A stretch of DNA of 64,000 bases from CAYWWY01 sp964580185 (GTDB lineage: Bacteria; Thermotogota; Thermotogae; MWEM01), in contig CAZOJQ010000007.1 of assembly GCA_964580185.1 (NCBI GenBank), positions 1 through 64,000 of the forward strand, given 5' to 3'. Below the pieces are notes generated by a model, which did no database searches, had not been told where the DNA came from, and was given only the letters and a program-made list of their open reading frames with translations. The translations under genes were made by a program, and so were the position numbers. Each line of letters begins with the position of its first letter. Position 1 is the first letter of the stretch. Below are positions 24,907 through 33,121 of the stretch, one piece after another.

Positions 24907-25037
24907 CGCCACACCTCCTGAATCATTTTTCTTGACCCAACCATCCGATTAAACCGAAAGGATAGGGCGAACCCTCCTCCGAAGATCCCTATGAATACTT
25001 TTGACGAAAAACAGAATGGTTTTATGGACTCCATTCG

Positions 25038-25066
25038 ATTATACCCAAAAACCAACTGGTAGACAA
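25038..25066 (-). promoter_or_regulatory. Promoter of thioredoxin-like gene
   Basis: Minus strand: TTGTCT, 17 nt, TATAAT, with GGG before the -10. It reads into the gene starting at 24906. Confidence 0.6.
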
Positions 25067-25117
25067 ACGCATTTGGCCAAAGAGATTTCTTACACAATTA
25101 TGGAAACAAGACCTTCT

Positions 25118-25128
25118 CATGGTATAAT
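25118..25128 (+). promoter_or_regulatory. Extended -10 promoter of 2-oxoacid oxidoreductase operon
   Basis: CATGGTATAAT, 47 bases before the GTG start of the beta subunit; no clear -35. Confidence 0.65.
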
Positions 25129-25174
25129 TCAGAAGAAAGCAAATAGGCATTACACCGATTTGGAGGGATGGGTT

Positions 25175-25999
25175 GTGTCCAATGAAGTCCATACAAAGCA
25201 TCTCAGGATTGATCGTTTGCCTCATGTTTGGTGCCCGGGGTGCGGAAACGGAATGGTTCTGAAAGCTTCATTAATCGCGATTGATGAGTTAAAATTGAAC
25301 CCAGACAGAATCTCTGTAGTCAGCGGAATTGGTTGTTCTTCGCGAGCTACTGGGTATATCAACTTCAACACCTTGCACACCCTTCATGGAAGAGCCATAC
25401 CGTTCGCGACTGGAGTCAAATTTGCCCGTCCCGATATGCAGGTGATCGTCATGTCAGGGGATGGCGACCTGGCCGCGATTGGGGGGAATCATTTTATCCA
25501 TGCCGCCCGAAGGAATATGGACCTTTGCGTTATTGGATACAACAACAACATTTACGGAATGACTGGAGGGCAATCTTCGCCGACAACTCCCGAAGATTCC
25601 TATGCGACTACGACTCCCTATGGAAATGCCGAACGAACCTTTGATCTGGCTCAATTGGCCATCTCGGCTGGAGCGACATATGTGGCTCGAGCAACCACTT
25701 TTCACTTTCTTCTTCTGAAAGACTATATCAAAAAGGCTTTGGTTTCTCCCGGTTTTTCTTTTGTGGAAGCGATTACCCAATGCCCCACCTATTTTGGCCG
25801 ATATCGTAAGATGAGTACTGGCGCAGCTATGATGGAATACTTTAAAGCTTCATCGGTCAACATTAAAAAAGCAGAACAAATGAGTCCCGAAGAACTGAAA
25901 GGGAAAATCGTTATCGGAGAGTTCCTGCAAAAAAATATTCCGGGATATATATCCGAGTACGAAAAGATCATCCAAAAAGCCATGGCTATGGCAGAATAA
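25175..25999 (+). CDS. 2-oxoacid:ferredoxin oxidoreductase, beta subunit
   Basis: A 274-residue TPP-binding subunit of the KorB/VorB type. PHVWCPGCGNGMVLKA near residue 17 carries two of the cluster Cys; GIGCSSR, the TPP motif MSGDGDLAAIGGNHFIHAARRN and YNNNIYGMTGGQ follow, and a further Cys is in ITQCPTYFGR. GTG 25175 was chosen because GGAGGG lies 7 nt upstream and the family start matches here. Length is normal. The gamma subunit follows, but no alpha subunit or ferredoxin subunit is found next to it. 2-oxoglutarate or branched-chain 2-oxoacids are the likely substrates. Confidence 0.92.
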   Translation: MSNEVHTKHLRIDRLPHVWCPGCGNGMVLKASLIAIDELKLNPDRISVVSGIGCSSRATGYINFNTLHTLHGRAIPFATGVKFARPDMQVIVMSGDGDLAAIGGNHFIHAARRNMDLCVIGYNNNIYGMTGGQSSPTTPEDSYATTTPYGNAERTFDLAQLAISAGATYVARATTFHFLLLKDYIKKALVSPGFSFVEAITQCPTYFGRYRKMSTGAAMMEYFKASSVNIKKAEQMSPEELKGKIVIGEFLQKNIPGYISEYEKIIQKAMAMAE

Positions 26000-26022
26000 G
26001 GGGTAGGAAGGAGAGATGGCTA

Positions 26023-26631
26023 ATGATCTCGGTCGAAAGCACGCCATATGCAATCCGAATTGGAGGAATCGGCGGTCAGGGAAATATCAAGATGGGATTG
26101 ATACTCGCAAAAGCCCTTACATATGACAAACGCTGGGTAGTGCAGACACAATCCTATGGGGCTCAGGTACGGGGAGGAATTGCCTTCAGTGATGTTCTCT
26201 TCAGTCAAGAACCCATCGATTATCCCAAGGCGAACCATTTTGATATCCAGTATATGATGCACCAGCAGCCTCTAGAGAAGTTTATCTCCCTGCTTCGGCC
26301 CAACGGGATTCTGATCTGTGATCGTTCCTTCGTTTCTCAGCTTCCGATTACCATACGCCGAATTACTCGAAAGATCGTATCCATCCCTGTAACTGAAATT
26401 GCTACAGAACGATTCAAGCTTGCGGTGGTTGCCAATGTGCTTGGGTTGGGTTTATTATTGAAAACTACCAAGATTGTCTCCGTGGAGTCCATCCAACAGG
26501 CCATTGAGGAAGAAGTCCCCAAAAAAGTCCTTGATGTAAACTTGGAAGCCTTTCAATACGGATATTCATTGGTAGAAAAAACCTATTCTCTCAAAGACGA
26601 GAAGCGAAGAGCAACAGCGCGGTTTGAGTAA
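26023..26631 (+). CDS. 2-oxoacid:ferredoxin oxidoreductase, gamma subunit
   Basis: A 202-residue gamma subunit. It opens with the RIGGIGGQGNIKMG nucleotide-type motif and has the TQSYGAQVRGG segment typical of KorC/VorC. AAGGAGAG precedes the ATG and the beta subunit ends 23 nt upstream. The CoA-binding and electron-transfer role is inferred from the family. It is separated from dgkA by only 3 nt. Confidence 0.9.
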   Translation: MISVESTPYAIRIGGIGGQGNIKMGLILAKALTYDKRWVVQTQSYGAQVRGGIAFSDVLFSQEPIDYPKANHFDIQYMMHQQPLEKFISLLRPNGILICDRSFVSQLPITIRRITRKIVSIPVTEIATERFKLAVVANVLGLGLLLKTTKIVSVESIQQAIEEEVPKKVLDVNLEAFQYGYSLVEKTYSLKDEKRRATARFE

Positions 26632-26634
26632 TCC

Positions 26635-27102
26635 ATGGTAACCTGGTGGAAAGGCATTCGAAGTAGTTTTCGATTTGCGATAAACGGGATCCTTCAGACA
26701 CTGCGTTCTCAACCGAACCTTCGGATCCATTTTTTGGTTGGCAGCTTTGTTTTAGTTGCTACAGTTTTTCTCCCTTTAAGTACTTTTGAACTTTTGTGGA
26801 TCGTCTTCTCTGTTTTCATCGTGATTGCTTTTGAGATGTTGAACTCTCTGGTTGAATACCTACTTGATCTTTTTTATCCGTATTTCCATGAAAAAGTGCA
26901 AAAAGCCAAAGACATCTCCGCCGGGATCGTGCTTGTCGCATCGATATTTGCCGTTGTCGTCGGGTTGATTATCTTCGGAAAACACGTGTTTCAAACACCG
27001 GACGCGATTGGCATCCTGGCCTTCTTGCTTTTTCTGGTTACTCTCTACTCTGTCTCTAGGAAGGTGATGCGAAGTGAAAAAAATTCGCGTTCTGATTTGT
27101 GA
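26635..27102 (+). CDS. dgkA: Diacylglycerol/undecaprenol kinase family protein
   Basis: 155 residues, integral membrane. FRFAINGILQTLRSQPNLRIHF, the catalytic helix EMLNSLVEYLLD and KAKDISAGIVL are the DgkA signatures. Gram-positive-type members phosphorylate undecaprenol to recycle the peptidoglycan lipid carrier. Four helices are predicted, one more than E. coli DgkA, the extra one at the C-terminus. The gene overlaps cheB by 29 nt in another frame. Confidence 0.88.
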   Translation: MVTWWKGIRSSFRFAINGILQTLRSQPNLRIHFLVGSFVLVATVFLPLSTFELLWIVFSVFIVIAFEMLNSLVEYLLDLFYPYFHEKVQKAKDISAGIVLVASIFAVVVGLIIFGKHVFQTPDAIGILAFLLFLVTLYSVSRKVMRSEKNSRSDL

Positions 27103-28105
27103 TGATTCCGCTTTCATGCGGATGATCATCAAAGACATTTTGGATTCGCAGAATGATATGGAGATGGTTGGTCAAGCAGCCAATGGAATGGAAGCCGTTG
27201 AGCGATGCCTTCAAATCCAGCCGGACATTGTTACCATGGATGTGGAGATGCCCAAACTCAACGGATTGGAAGCACTGAAAGTAATCATGAAAAAAAACCC
27301 GACTCGAATCATCATGGTGAGCAGTTTGACCCAAGAAGGCGCCGAAATCACCATCGAAGCCTTAGAAAATGGGGCCATTGATTTTGTACCGAAACCTTCC
27401 GGATCGATTTCCACAAATTTCCGCACGATGGCGGGGATCATGTTGGAGAAAATCCGCAACGCAATGACGATTGATCCGCGAAAAGCCGTCGTTCGACCTT
27501 CAATTAAAAGACCGATTACCCATCGCCCTTTTGCCATTTCCGGGAAGGTTGTGCTGATCGCTTCATCAACAGGGGGGCCAAAATCTCTTGATTTTGTGAT
27601 TCCGGTGCTTCCCAAAGAGTTTCCCGCTCCGGTCGTGCTGATCCAACATATGCCTGCTGGGTTTACCAAATCTCTTGCTCAACGGTTGGACCGGATTTCT
27701 CAATTGCGTGTGGTTGAAGCCAGCGAAGGCGTTTTTCTCGAAAAGGGCACAGTTTATGTTGCCCCCGGCGATTATCATCTCGGACTGAAAAGTGCGGACA
27801 AAAAGGTTCAACTGTTTTTGGACCAAGGACCCAAGATCAACGGAGTGCGCCCTGCTGCGGATTTTTCCTTTGAACAAGGCGTTGAGATCTTTCGGGAGAA
27901 AACCATTGGCGTAGTGATGACAGGAATGGGGCGGGATGGGACAAAAGGAGCATTCAAGATAAAGCACTTCAAAGGGTCGATTATCGCTGAAGCAGAGGAA
28001 ACCTGTGTAGTTTATGGTATGCCAAAATCCGTAGTGCAGGAAGGGTATTCCGATTTTATCCTTCCTTCTCATCAGATCGCCCAAAAGCTTGTGGAATTAG
28101 TATAA
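27074..28105 (+). CDS. cheB: Chemotaxis protein-glutamate methylesterase
   Basis: A 343-residue response regulator-methylesterase. The receiver domain shows ICDDSAFMR and the phosphoacceptor in TMDVEMPKLNG. The esterase domain has Ser in IASSTGGPKSL, His in LIQHMPAGFT and Asp in GMGRDGTKGA, the full triad. It removes methyl groups from chemoreceptors during adaptation and may deamidate Gln. The start is GTG, with AAGGTGAT upstream inside dgkA. No cheA, cheW, cheY or cheR is nearby; the only receptor in the window is 12 kb away. Confidence 0.95.
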   Translation: MKKIRVLICDDSAFMRMIIKDILDSQNDMEMVGQAANGMEAVERCLQIQPDIVTMDVEMPKLNGLEALKVIMKKNPTRIIMVSSLTQEGAEITIEALENGAIDFVPKPSGSISTNFRTMAGIMLEKIRNAMTIDPRKAVVRPSIKRPITHRPFAISGKVVLIASSTGGPKSLDFVIPVLPKEFPAPVVLIQHMPAGFTKSLAQRLDRISQLRVVEASEGVFLEKGTVYVAPGDYHLGLKSADKKVQLFLDQGPKINGVRPAADFSFEQGVEIFREKTIGVVMTGMGRDGTKGAFKIKHFKGSIIAEAEETCVVYGMPKSVVQEGYSDFILPSHQIAQKLVELV

Positions 28106-28119
28106 CCAGGAGGGAAAGA

Positions 28120-29190
28120 ATGAAAGCAATGATCCTTTGTGGGGGTCAAGGAACACGATTGCGGCCGCTTACATTCACTACATCCAAACCTTTGATCCCT
28201 GTGGCCAATCAGATGATTATCCAATACACCATCGAATCAATCAAGAAGACTGGAATCGAAGAGATTTGCATAGTCGTGAATCCCACCAACCAGCAAGAAT
28301 TTGCGCGGGCCTTAGGGGACGGCGCCTTTATGGGTGTTCATATCGAATATGTCATTCAGAAAGACCCAAAAGGGATTGCGCATGCTGTCTCTTTGGGGAG
28401 AGATTTCGTCCGAGATGAACCCTTTTTGCTCTATTTGGGAGACAATATGATCCTTGAGGACCTTACACCGTTTGTGGAACGGTTTTTGGAATCGGACTAC
28501 CAAGCCTCTCTCCTCCTTTCACCAGTAGCGGATCCAAAGAGTTTTGGAATTGCAACCCTCCAAGGAGACCGAATCGTTCAGGTTGTCGAAAAACCGGAAA
28601 ACCCGCCTTCCAATTTGGGAATTATAGGAGTGTATCTGTTCCATCCGATGATATTTGAGGTGATTTCGGGGTTAAAACCGTCATGGCGCGGAGAATATGA
28701 GATCACTGACGCAATTGGCGCGCTTCTTGCTCAAGATTTCAAAGTGCAATCCCACATTCTTCAAGGGTGGTGGAAAGATACAGGAAATCCGGACGACCTT
28801 TTGGAAGCCAATCGAAAGATTCTGGACATGAAAAACGCCCACGAAAAGCGCGGGAATCCTTCGCTAAAGTCGCCCATGACCGGCTATGTTGAGATGGGGG
28901 CAAATTGTCAAATCGATCAGTCTGTCGTTCGAGGCCCTGTGGTACTGGGTAAAGAGGTTGTCATTCGAAATGCGTATGTAGGTCCGTACACATCGATTGG
29001 AGATTATGCGCACATCGAAGGGTCAGAAATTGAAAATTCCATTTTGCTTTCTCACGTCTCCATCATTGGTCTTCCGAAACGGATTGATAACAGCATTGTC
29101 GGGCATTATTCCAAAATTGGTTCTCAAAAAGGGGTCCCACAATCGGTCCGGTTGATCACAGGAGATCACACAAAGATTGAAATCCCGTGA
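28120..29190 (+). CDS. Glucose-1-phosphate thymidylyltransferase, long type
   Basis: A 356-residue sugar-nucleotide synthase. The N-terminal signature LCGGQGTRLRPLT, the YLGDNMI metal motif and the VEKP motif place it with RmlA-type enzymes. The C-terminal 110 residues form a left-handed beta-helix (repeats such as VVRGPVVLG, NAYVGPYTSIGDYAHIEGSEIENSIL), as in the long dTDP-glucose or related synthases. UTP-using variants cannot be excluded. It follows cheB by 14 nt. No other dTDP-sugar genes are in the window. Confidence 0.85.
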   Translation: MKAMILCGGQGTRLRPLTFTTSKPLIPVANQMIIQYTIESIKKTGIEEICIVVNPTNQQEFARALGDGAFMGVHIEYVIQKDPKGIAHAVSLGRDFVRDEPFLLYLGDNMILEDLTPFVERFLESDYQASLLLSPVADPKSFGIATLQGDRIVQVVEKPENPPSNLGIIGVYLFHPMIFEVISGLKPSWRGEYEITDAIGALLAQDFKVQSHILQGWWKDTGNPDDLLEANRKILDMKNAHEKRGNPSLKSPMTGYVEMGANCQIDQSVVRGPVVLGKEVVIRNAYVGPYTSIGDYAHIEGSEIENSILLSHVSIIGLPKRIDNSIVGHYSKIGSQKGVPQSVRLITGDHTKIEIP

Positions 29191-29243
29191 TCTTCAGAAT
29201 CAAGGCCTAAGGAGAAGGGAAAACCCAAAATAAGGGGGTACGT

Positions 29244-30506
29244 ATGAAGAAGGCATTATGGATTGTTTCCTTGGTTTTAATCAGTGTGTCTTTGCTGGGT
29301 TCATCGGAATATTTGATTGTCTATCCTGGCGGATTGAGTTTGAGAGGAGATCATGCGATTCTTGAGGAAAACCCGATCAAATTGAATGTACCTTCCTCGA
29401 TTCTCGTCAACTCGTTCCTTGGATCTCTCGCCTACCAATCGCTTCAGCTCCATCCGAAATCATCTTTTCAGCTTAAGCGGGAACTGGATCAATGGGTGGG
29501 AAAACCTCTGTTATGGAGGCTTGAGGACGGAAGCATCAAAGAATACCTCGTGTTAAGCTCCGATCCAGTTCTGGTGCAAGGACCAGAGGGAGTTTTTGTT
29601 ATGCCGAACCCAACTCCGATCTTCCCAAAGGTATCGATTCCCGATCCAAATACACGTCTTGAGATCCATTTCGACTCAGCCTCTCAAAAGGAGTTCCAAT
29701 ATTTTTATCTGTTTAATGGGCTGAGTTGGACGATTTACTATAACCTTCTTTTGGATCGCTCGAATCAGGCCTATCTTTCCGGAAATATCGAACTTGCCAA
29801 CCGAACCGATATGGATTGGCGCACTGACAACCTGTTCCTTTTTTCCGGCCAGATCTTTCAAGAAAGCGCCTATTCCAATCAAGCCTTTGCTCGAAGCGCC
29901 ATGTTGATGATGGAAGACACCATGGCTCCTGAATCCCTACAAGCGGAAGGGTATCGCTTGTATCCCATTCACGGATCGATTGAAATCAGCCCCAATTCAG
30001 TGTCTTATCAACCATTTGTGCAGGTTCCGATCTCCTATCGGAAAACCCACGAATACATCGCAGGGTCAACAGAATTCACGCCGCTCAACCAAATCATCCA
30101 GATTGACAAACTGCCTTTGGATCTGCCTGCTGGATTGATTCGGACCTACGCGGATACAGATGAAACAACCCTATTTGTAGGTGAATCCCGGATCACCGAT
30201 AAAAATAAAGGCGACGAATTGGATATTCCAATCGGGAAAGTCTATGATCTACTAGCCAAACGTGAAATGATTGATTCAGCGCGATTTGGAAAAACATCGA
30301 TAGAAAGCTACCGAATCACGGTCCGCAATTTTTCCGAAGAACCTACGCATGCGTTAATCAAAATCCCTGTATATTCGAATGCGCAGGTTGTCGTGGACCA
30401 CTACCAATTTACCCGTCCAAGAGCTGATTTGCTTATGATCATCTTAGATCCGATCCATCCGCTCCAGACGATAGAAGTGAACTACGAGATCCGATTTGAC
30501 CGTTGA
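29244..30506 (+). CDS. DUF4139-type exported protein
   Basis: 420 residues with a signal peptide (KKALWIVSLVLISVSLLGSS). The middle and C-terminal parts follow the DUF4139 pattern: LSWTIYYNLLLD, NRTDMDWRTDNLFLFSG, LPAGLIRTYADTDETTLFVGESRI, GDELDIPIGKVYDL and a final beta domain SYRITVRNFSEEP. Proteins of this type are exported and of unknown role. No catalytic motif is visible. It precedes a YqeK-like gene that overlaps its end by 11 nt, so the pair is probably co-translated. Confidence 0.75.
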   Translation: MKKALWIVSLVLISVSLLGSSEYLIVYPGGLSLRGDHAILEENPIKLNVPSSILVNSFLGSLAYQSLQLHPKSSFQLKRELDQWVGKPLLWRLEDGSIKEYLVLSSDPVLVQGPEGVFVMPNPTPIFPKVSIPDPNTRLEIHFDSASQKEFQYFYLFNGLSWTIYYNLLLDRSNQAYLSGNIELANRTDMDWRTDNLFLFSGQIFQESAYSNQAFARSAMLMMEDTMAPESLQAEGYRLYPIHGSIEISPNSVSYQPFVQVPISYRKTHEYIAGSTEFTPLNQIIQIDKLPLDLPAGLIRTYADTDETTLFVGESRITDKNKGDELDIPIGKVYDLLAKREMIDSARFGKTSIESYRITVRNFSEEPTHALIKIPVYSNAQVVVDHYQFTRPRADLLMIILDPIHPLQTIEVNYEIRFDR

Positions 30507-31101
30507 TGATATCCGATCTGAACTGAGACAGATTTCGAATCGAATCAACATAAAACAAAGAATCCGGCATATAGAGAACACAACTGACTTCGTCCATAGT
30601 CTGTGCTTGCATCATGGAAAGGATCCCGCGCCTGCTGTCATTGCAGCTGCGTCTCATGACCTGTTCCGTGATCTTTCTACCGATCGATTGATAGCCTTGG
30701 CAAACGCATTTGGGGCTGAATGTACCTCTTATGAACATCAGTATCCCATTTTGCTTCACGGAAAAGTGTGCGCTTTATGGTTAAAAAAGAGATATCGATC
30801 ATGGATTCCCGCTTTTGACAAAGTGTTTGAGGCCGTATATTTTCATTCGTCAGGGTATTCGTTTTCTTCTTATGTCGGCTTGTTTTTGATTGTTGCCGAC
30901 GCATCAGAATTGTCCCGAAAATACAGCAAAGTGGAAGAAATCCGGAATCGAGCCTTTCAGGATCCAGATCGCGCCTTTTGCTCTGCTATCAAACTGAAAA
31001 TTCGATATGCGCTTGCGAAAGGTCGATTCCTTTTGCCAGAAACCTGTCTTGCATGGAATGAGTATTGTATACCAAGAAATGAGGGACTTGCCGATGATTG
31101 A
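30496..31101 (+). CDS. YqeK-like HD-domain protein
   Basis: 201 residues, cytoplasmic. RIRHIENTTDFVHSLCLHHG, the HD pair in ASHDLFRD, a later LLHG and AVYFHSSGYSF followed by LIVADASELSRKY match the layout of YqeK, the Ap4A hydrolase (symmetrical, producing ADP). It is more divergent than usual. The start is TTG and overlaps the DUF4139 gene; no ATG lies nearby. rlmN overlaps its end by 8 nt. YqeK normally sits with nadD and rsfS, which are not here. Confidence 0.7.
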   Translation: MTVDDIRSELRQISNRINIKQRIRHIENTTDFVHSLCLHHGKDPAPAVIAAASHDLFRDLSTDRLIALANAFGAECTSYEHQYPILLHGKVCALWLKKRYRSWIPAFDKVFEAVYFHSSGYSFSSYVGLFLIVADASELSRKYSKVEEIRNRAFQDPDRAFCSAIKLKIRYALAKGRFLLPETCLAWNEYCIPRNEGLADD

Positions 31102-32116
31102 TTTTTTTGAACTCTCTCCAAAGGAGCTGGAAACCCAGGTACATTCCTTGGGTATGCCTCGGTTCCGCGCGGCCCAGATTCTGAATTGGGTCTATCAGAA
31201 GCATGTGGCAGATTTCTCCCAGATGAGCAATATTTCCAAATCGGATCAAGAAGCCCTTATGGCGCATTTCGGGTTTTTTTTGCCTGAGATAGCGCACCGA
31301 TCCGTGTCCAAACGAGACGGAACTCAGCGATTTGTGTTTCGACTGCGCGATGACATGATGATTGAATCGGTTTTATTGGTCCATGAAAAACGAAGAACCG
31401 CCTGTATCTCTTCTCAAATTGGTTGCTCTTTGGGGTGTACTTTTTGCGCTACGGGAACATTGGGTTTTGAAAGAAACCTGACAGCTTCCGAAATCATCCT
31501 TCAAGGGTGGATGATCGGCAAAATCACAGGAGAGAAGATTCAGAACGTTGTGTTCATGGGAATGGGAGAACCCCTACTGAACTTCGACCCTGTGATGAAA
31601 GCCATACAGACATTCAATGAACCTCGGATGTTCAATTTGTCGATTCGAAGAATCACACTTTCCACGGTAGGTGTAGTCGCTCAGATGGATCGATTGGCCC
31701 AACAAGGGCTCGATATATGCCTATCTGTTTCTCTGCATGCGTCAACAAACCGAATCAGAGATCAGTTGATTCCCTTCAACCAGACGACAACCATCGAAGA
31801 ACTGATCCAAGGAGTGAAAGATTATATTCAAAAAACCCAGCGCAGAGTGACCATAGAATACATCCTGATCCGGGATCTGAACGATTCCGACGAGGACGCC
31901 AAAGCCCTTTCAATCCTTCTTCGAGGGCTAAAGGTGAATATTAATGTGATTCCTCTGAATCCGGTCGCGCATTTTCCGTACGAACCGTCAGAACCCACCC
32001 GAATCCAAGCCTTTTCTGATCTGCTTCGCAATCATGGATATGAAGTCGTCTTGCGAAGAGAAAAAGGACAAGATATCCAAGCCGCTTGTGGGCAGCTTTG
32101 CAAAAGTCTCTTATGA
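31094..32116 (+). CDS. rlmN: 23S rRNA (A2503-C2)/tRNA (A37-C2) methyltransferase
   Basis: A 340-residue radical SAM enzyme. The cluster motif is CSLGCTFCATG; GMGEPLLN, STVGVVAQMD and SVSLHAS follow; the catalytic C-terminal Cys lies in AACGQLCKSLL, all typical of RlmN. It opens with a small HhH-like domain (FRAAQILNWVYQKH). ATG 31094 was chosen because GAGGGA is 7 nt upstream. Its stop overlaps the ATG of a 32-residue membrane peptide. Confidence 0.95.
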   Translation: MIDFFELSPKELETQVHSLGMPRFRAAQILNWVYQKHVADFSQMSNISKSDQEALMAHFGFFLPEIAHRSVSKRDGTQRFVFRLRDDMMIESVLLVHEKRRTACISSQIGCSLGCTFCATGTLGFERNLTASEIILQGWMIGKITGEKIQNVVFMGMGEPLLNFDPVMKAIQTFNEPRMFNLSIRRITLSTVGVVAQMDRLAQQGLDICLSVSLHASTNRIRDQLIPFNQTTTIEELIQGVKDYIQKTQRRVTIEYILIRDLNDSDEDAKALSILLRGLKVNINVIPLNPVAHFPYEPSEPTRIQAFSDLLRNHGYEVVLRREKGQDIQAACGQLCKSLL

Positions 32117-32211
32117 AACGTCGGCTTATTCAAATCCTCATGTGGGTCTTGGGGATGATTTCGGGATTTGCCGTGGTTTACGGATTATTGATTCTGTATA
32201 CAAGGGGGTAG
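32113..32211 (+). CDS. 32-residue single-span membrane peptide
   Basis: A short frame starting ATG in the last four bases of rlmN (ATGA overlap) and stopping 4 nt before lgt. The product begins MKRRLIQILMWVLGMISGFA and continues with a hydrophobic helix (VVYGLLILYTRG), i.e. a basic N-terminus followed by one membrane span. The lgt ribosome site (AAGGGGG) lies in its last codons, so translation of the peptide could couple rlmN to lgt. It may be a real small protein or a coupling leader; conservation would decide. Confidence 0.5.
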   Translation: MKRRLIQILMWVLGMISGFAVVYGLLILYTRG

Positions 32212-32215
32212 TTGA

Positions 32216-33121
32216 ATGAGCAAACAAAAAAAGAAACCGACCTTGAAGGGAATGTGGCTCCTGATTGGGGTAGGAGTCTTCATATTTCTGTTCTTCGTTC
32301 TTCGAGAAGTTTTCGCGGGAAATTGGATGATGACGCCCGTAATCATTCAGCTTGGTATTTTTGAGATTCGCTGGTACGGCCTACTCATCGCCTCCGGGAT
32401 CTTGATTTGTTACTTCATCGGACGAAATCAGGCGCTGAAAGAAGGATTCAAAGACGATCACCTGACTGAAGCCTTGTTGATGGGTGTTGTTTTTGGTATT
32501 GTCGGGGCCCGACTGTGGTATGTGTTTTCGGAATGGTCCTACTTTTCGACCCGCCCTTCAGAAATCCTGATGACTTGGGGGGGAGGGTTGGCCATTCACG
32601 GGGGGATCGTAGGTATACTCCTTTCCACCTTTATTTATACTCGACTCCGAAAAAAGGTCTCTTTTGGACTTCTTCAAGGATACGATATTGCAGCGTTTGT
32701 CTTCCCGTTGGGTCAAGCGATCGGTCGATGGGGCAACTTTTTCAACTATGAATCGTATGGTAGACCTACCGAGCTTCCATGGAAAATGTATATCCCTTTC
32801 CTCTATCGAATGCCAGGGTATGAGCAATTCGAGTTCTTTCATCCAACATTTCTCTATGAATCGGTTTGGAACTTCATCCTCTTTGCCTTTCTCTTTTTCT
32901 ATATTCGCAGGTGGCGGAAAGCCAAAGGAGAGGTTCTTGCCTTGTATCTGATTCTTTACTCTGTGGGTCGCTTTTGGATTGAATCCTTGCGCTTGGACAG
33001 TCTCTATTGGGCCGATCATCGTTCCGCCCAGGTTACCAGCATCATTATGGCCCTTTTTGGCATCCTTCTCTTTGGTATGGTACGCCGTAGATTCGCCAAG
33101 GAGGCATGGAAAAAACGATGA
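32216..33121 (+). CDS. lgt: Prolipoprotein diacylglyceryl transferase
   Basis: A 301-residue integral membrane enzyme that transfers diacylglycerol to the lipobox Cys. The Lgt signature GQAIGRWGNFFNYESYG with the essential Arg is near residue 163; FEIRWYGLL and HPTFLYESVWN also match. Seven helices are predicted, and the Lys-rich N-terminus has an extra helix (about residues 12-30) before the family start. The window encodes at least three lipoproteins it would process. Confidence 0.95.
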   Translation: MSKQKKKPTLKGMWLLIGVGVFIFLFFVLREVFAGNWMMTPVIIQLGIFEIRWYGLLIASGILICYFIGRNQALKEGFKDDHLTEALLMGVVFGIVGARLWYVFSEWSYFSTRPSEILMTWGGGLAIHGGIVGILLSTFIYTRLRKKVSFGLLQGYDIAAFVFPLGQAIGRWGNFFNYESYGRPTELPWKMYIPFLYRMPGYEQFEFFHPTFLYESVWNFILFAFLFFYIRRWRKAKGEVLALYLILYSVGRFWIESLRLDSLYWADHRSAQVTSIIMALFGILLFGMVRRRFAKEAWKKR

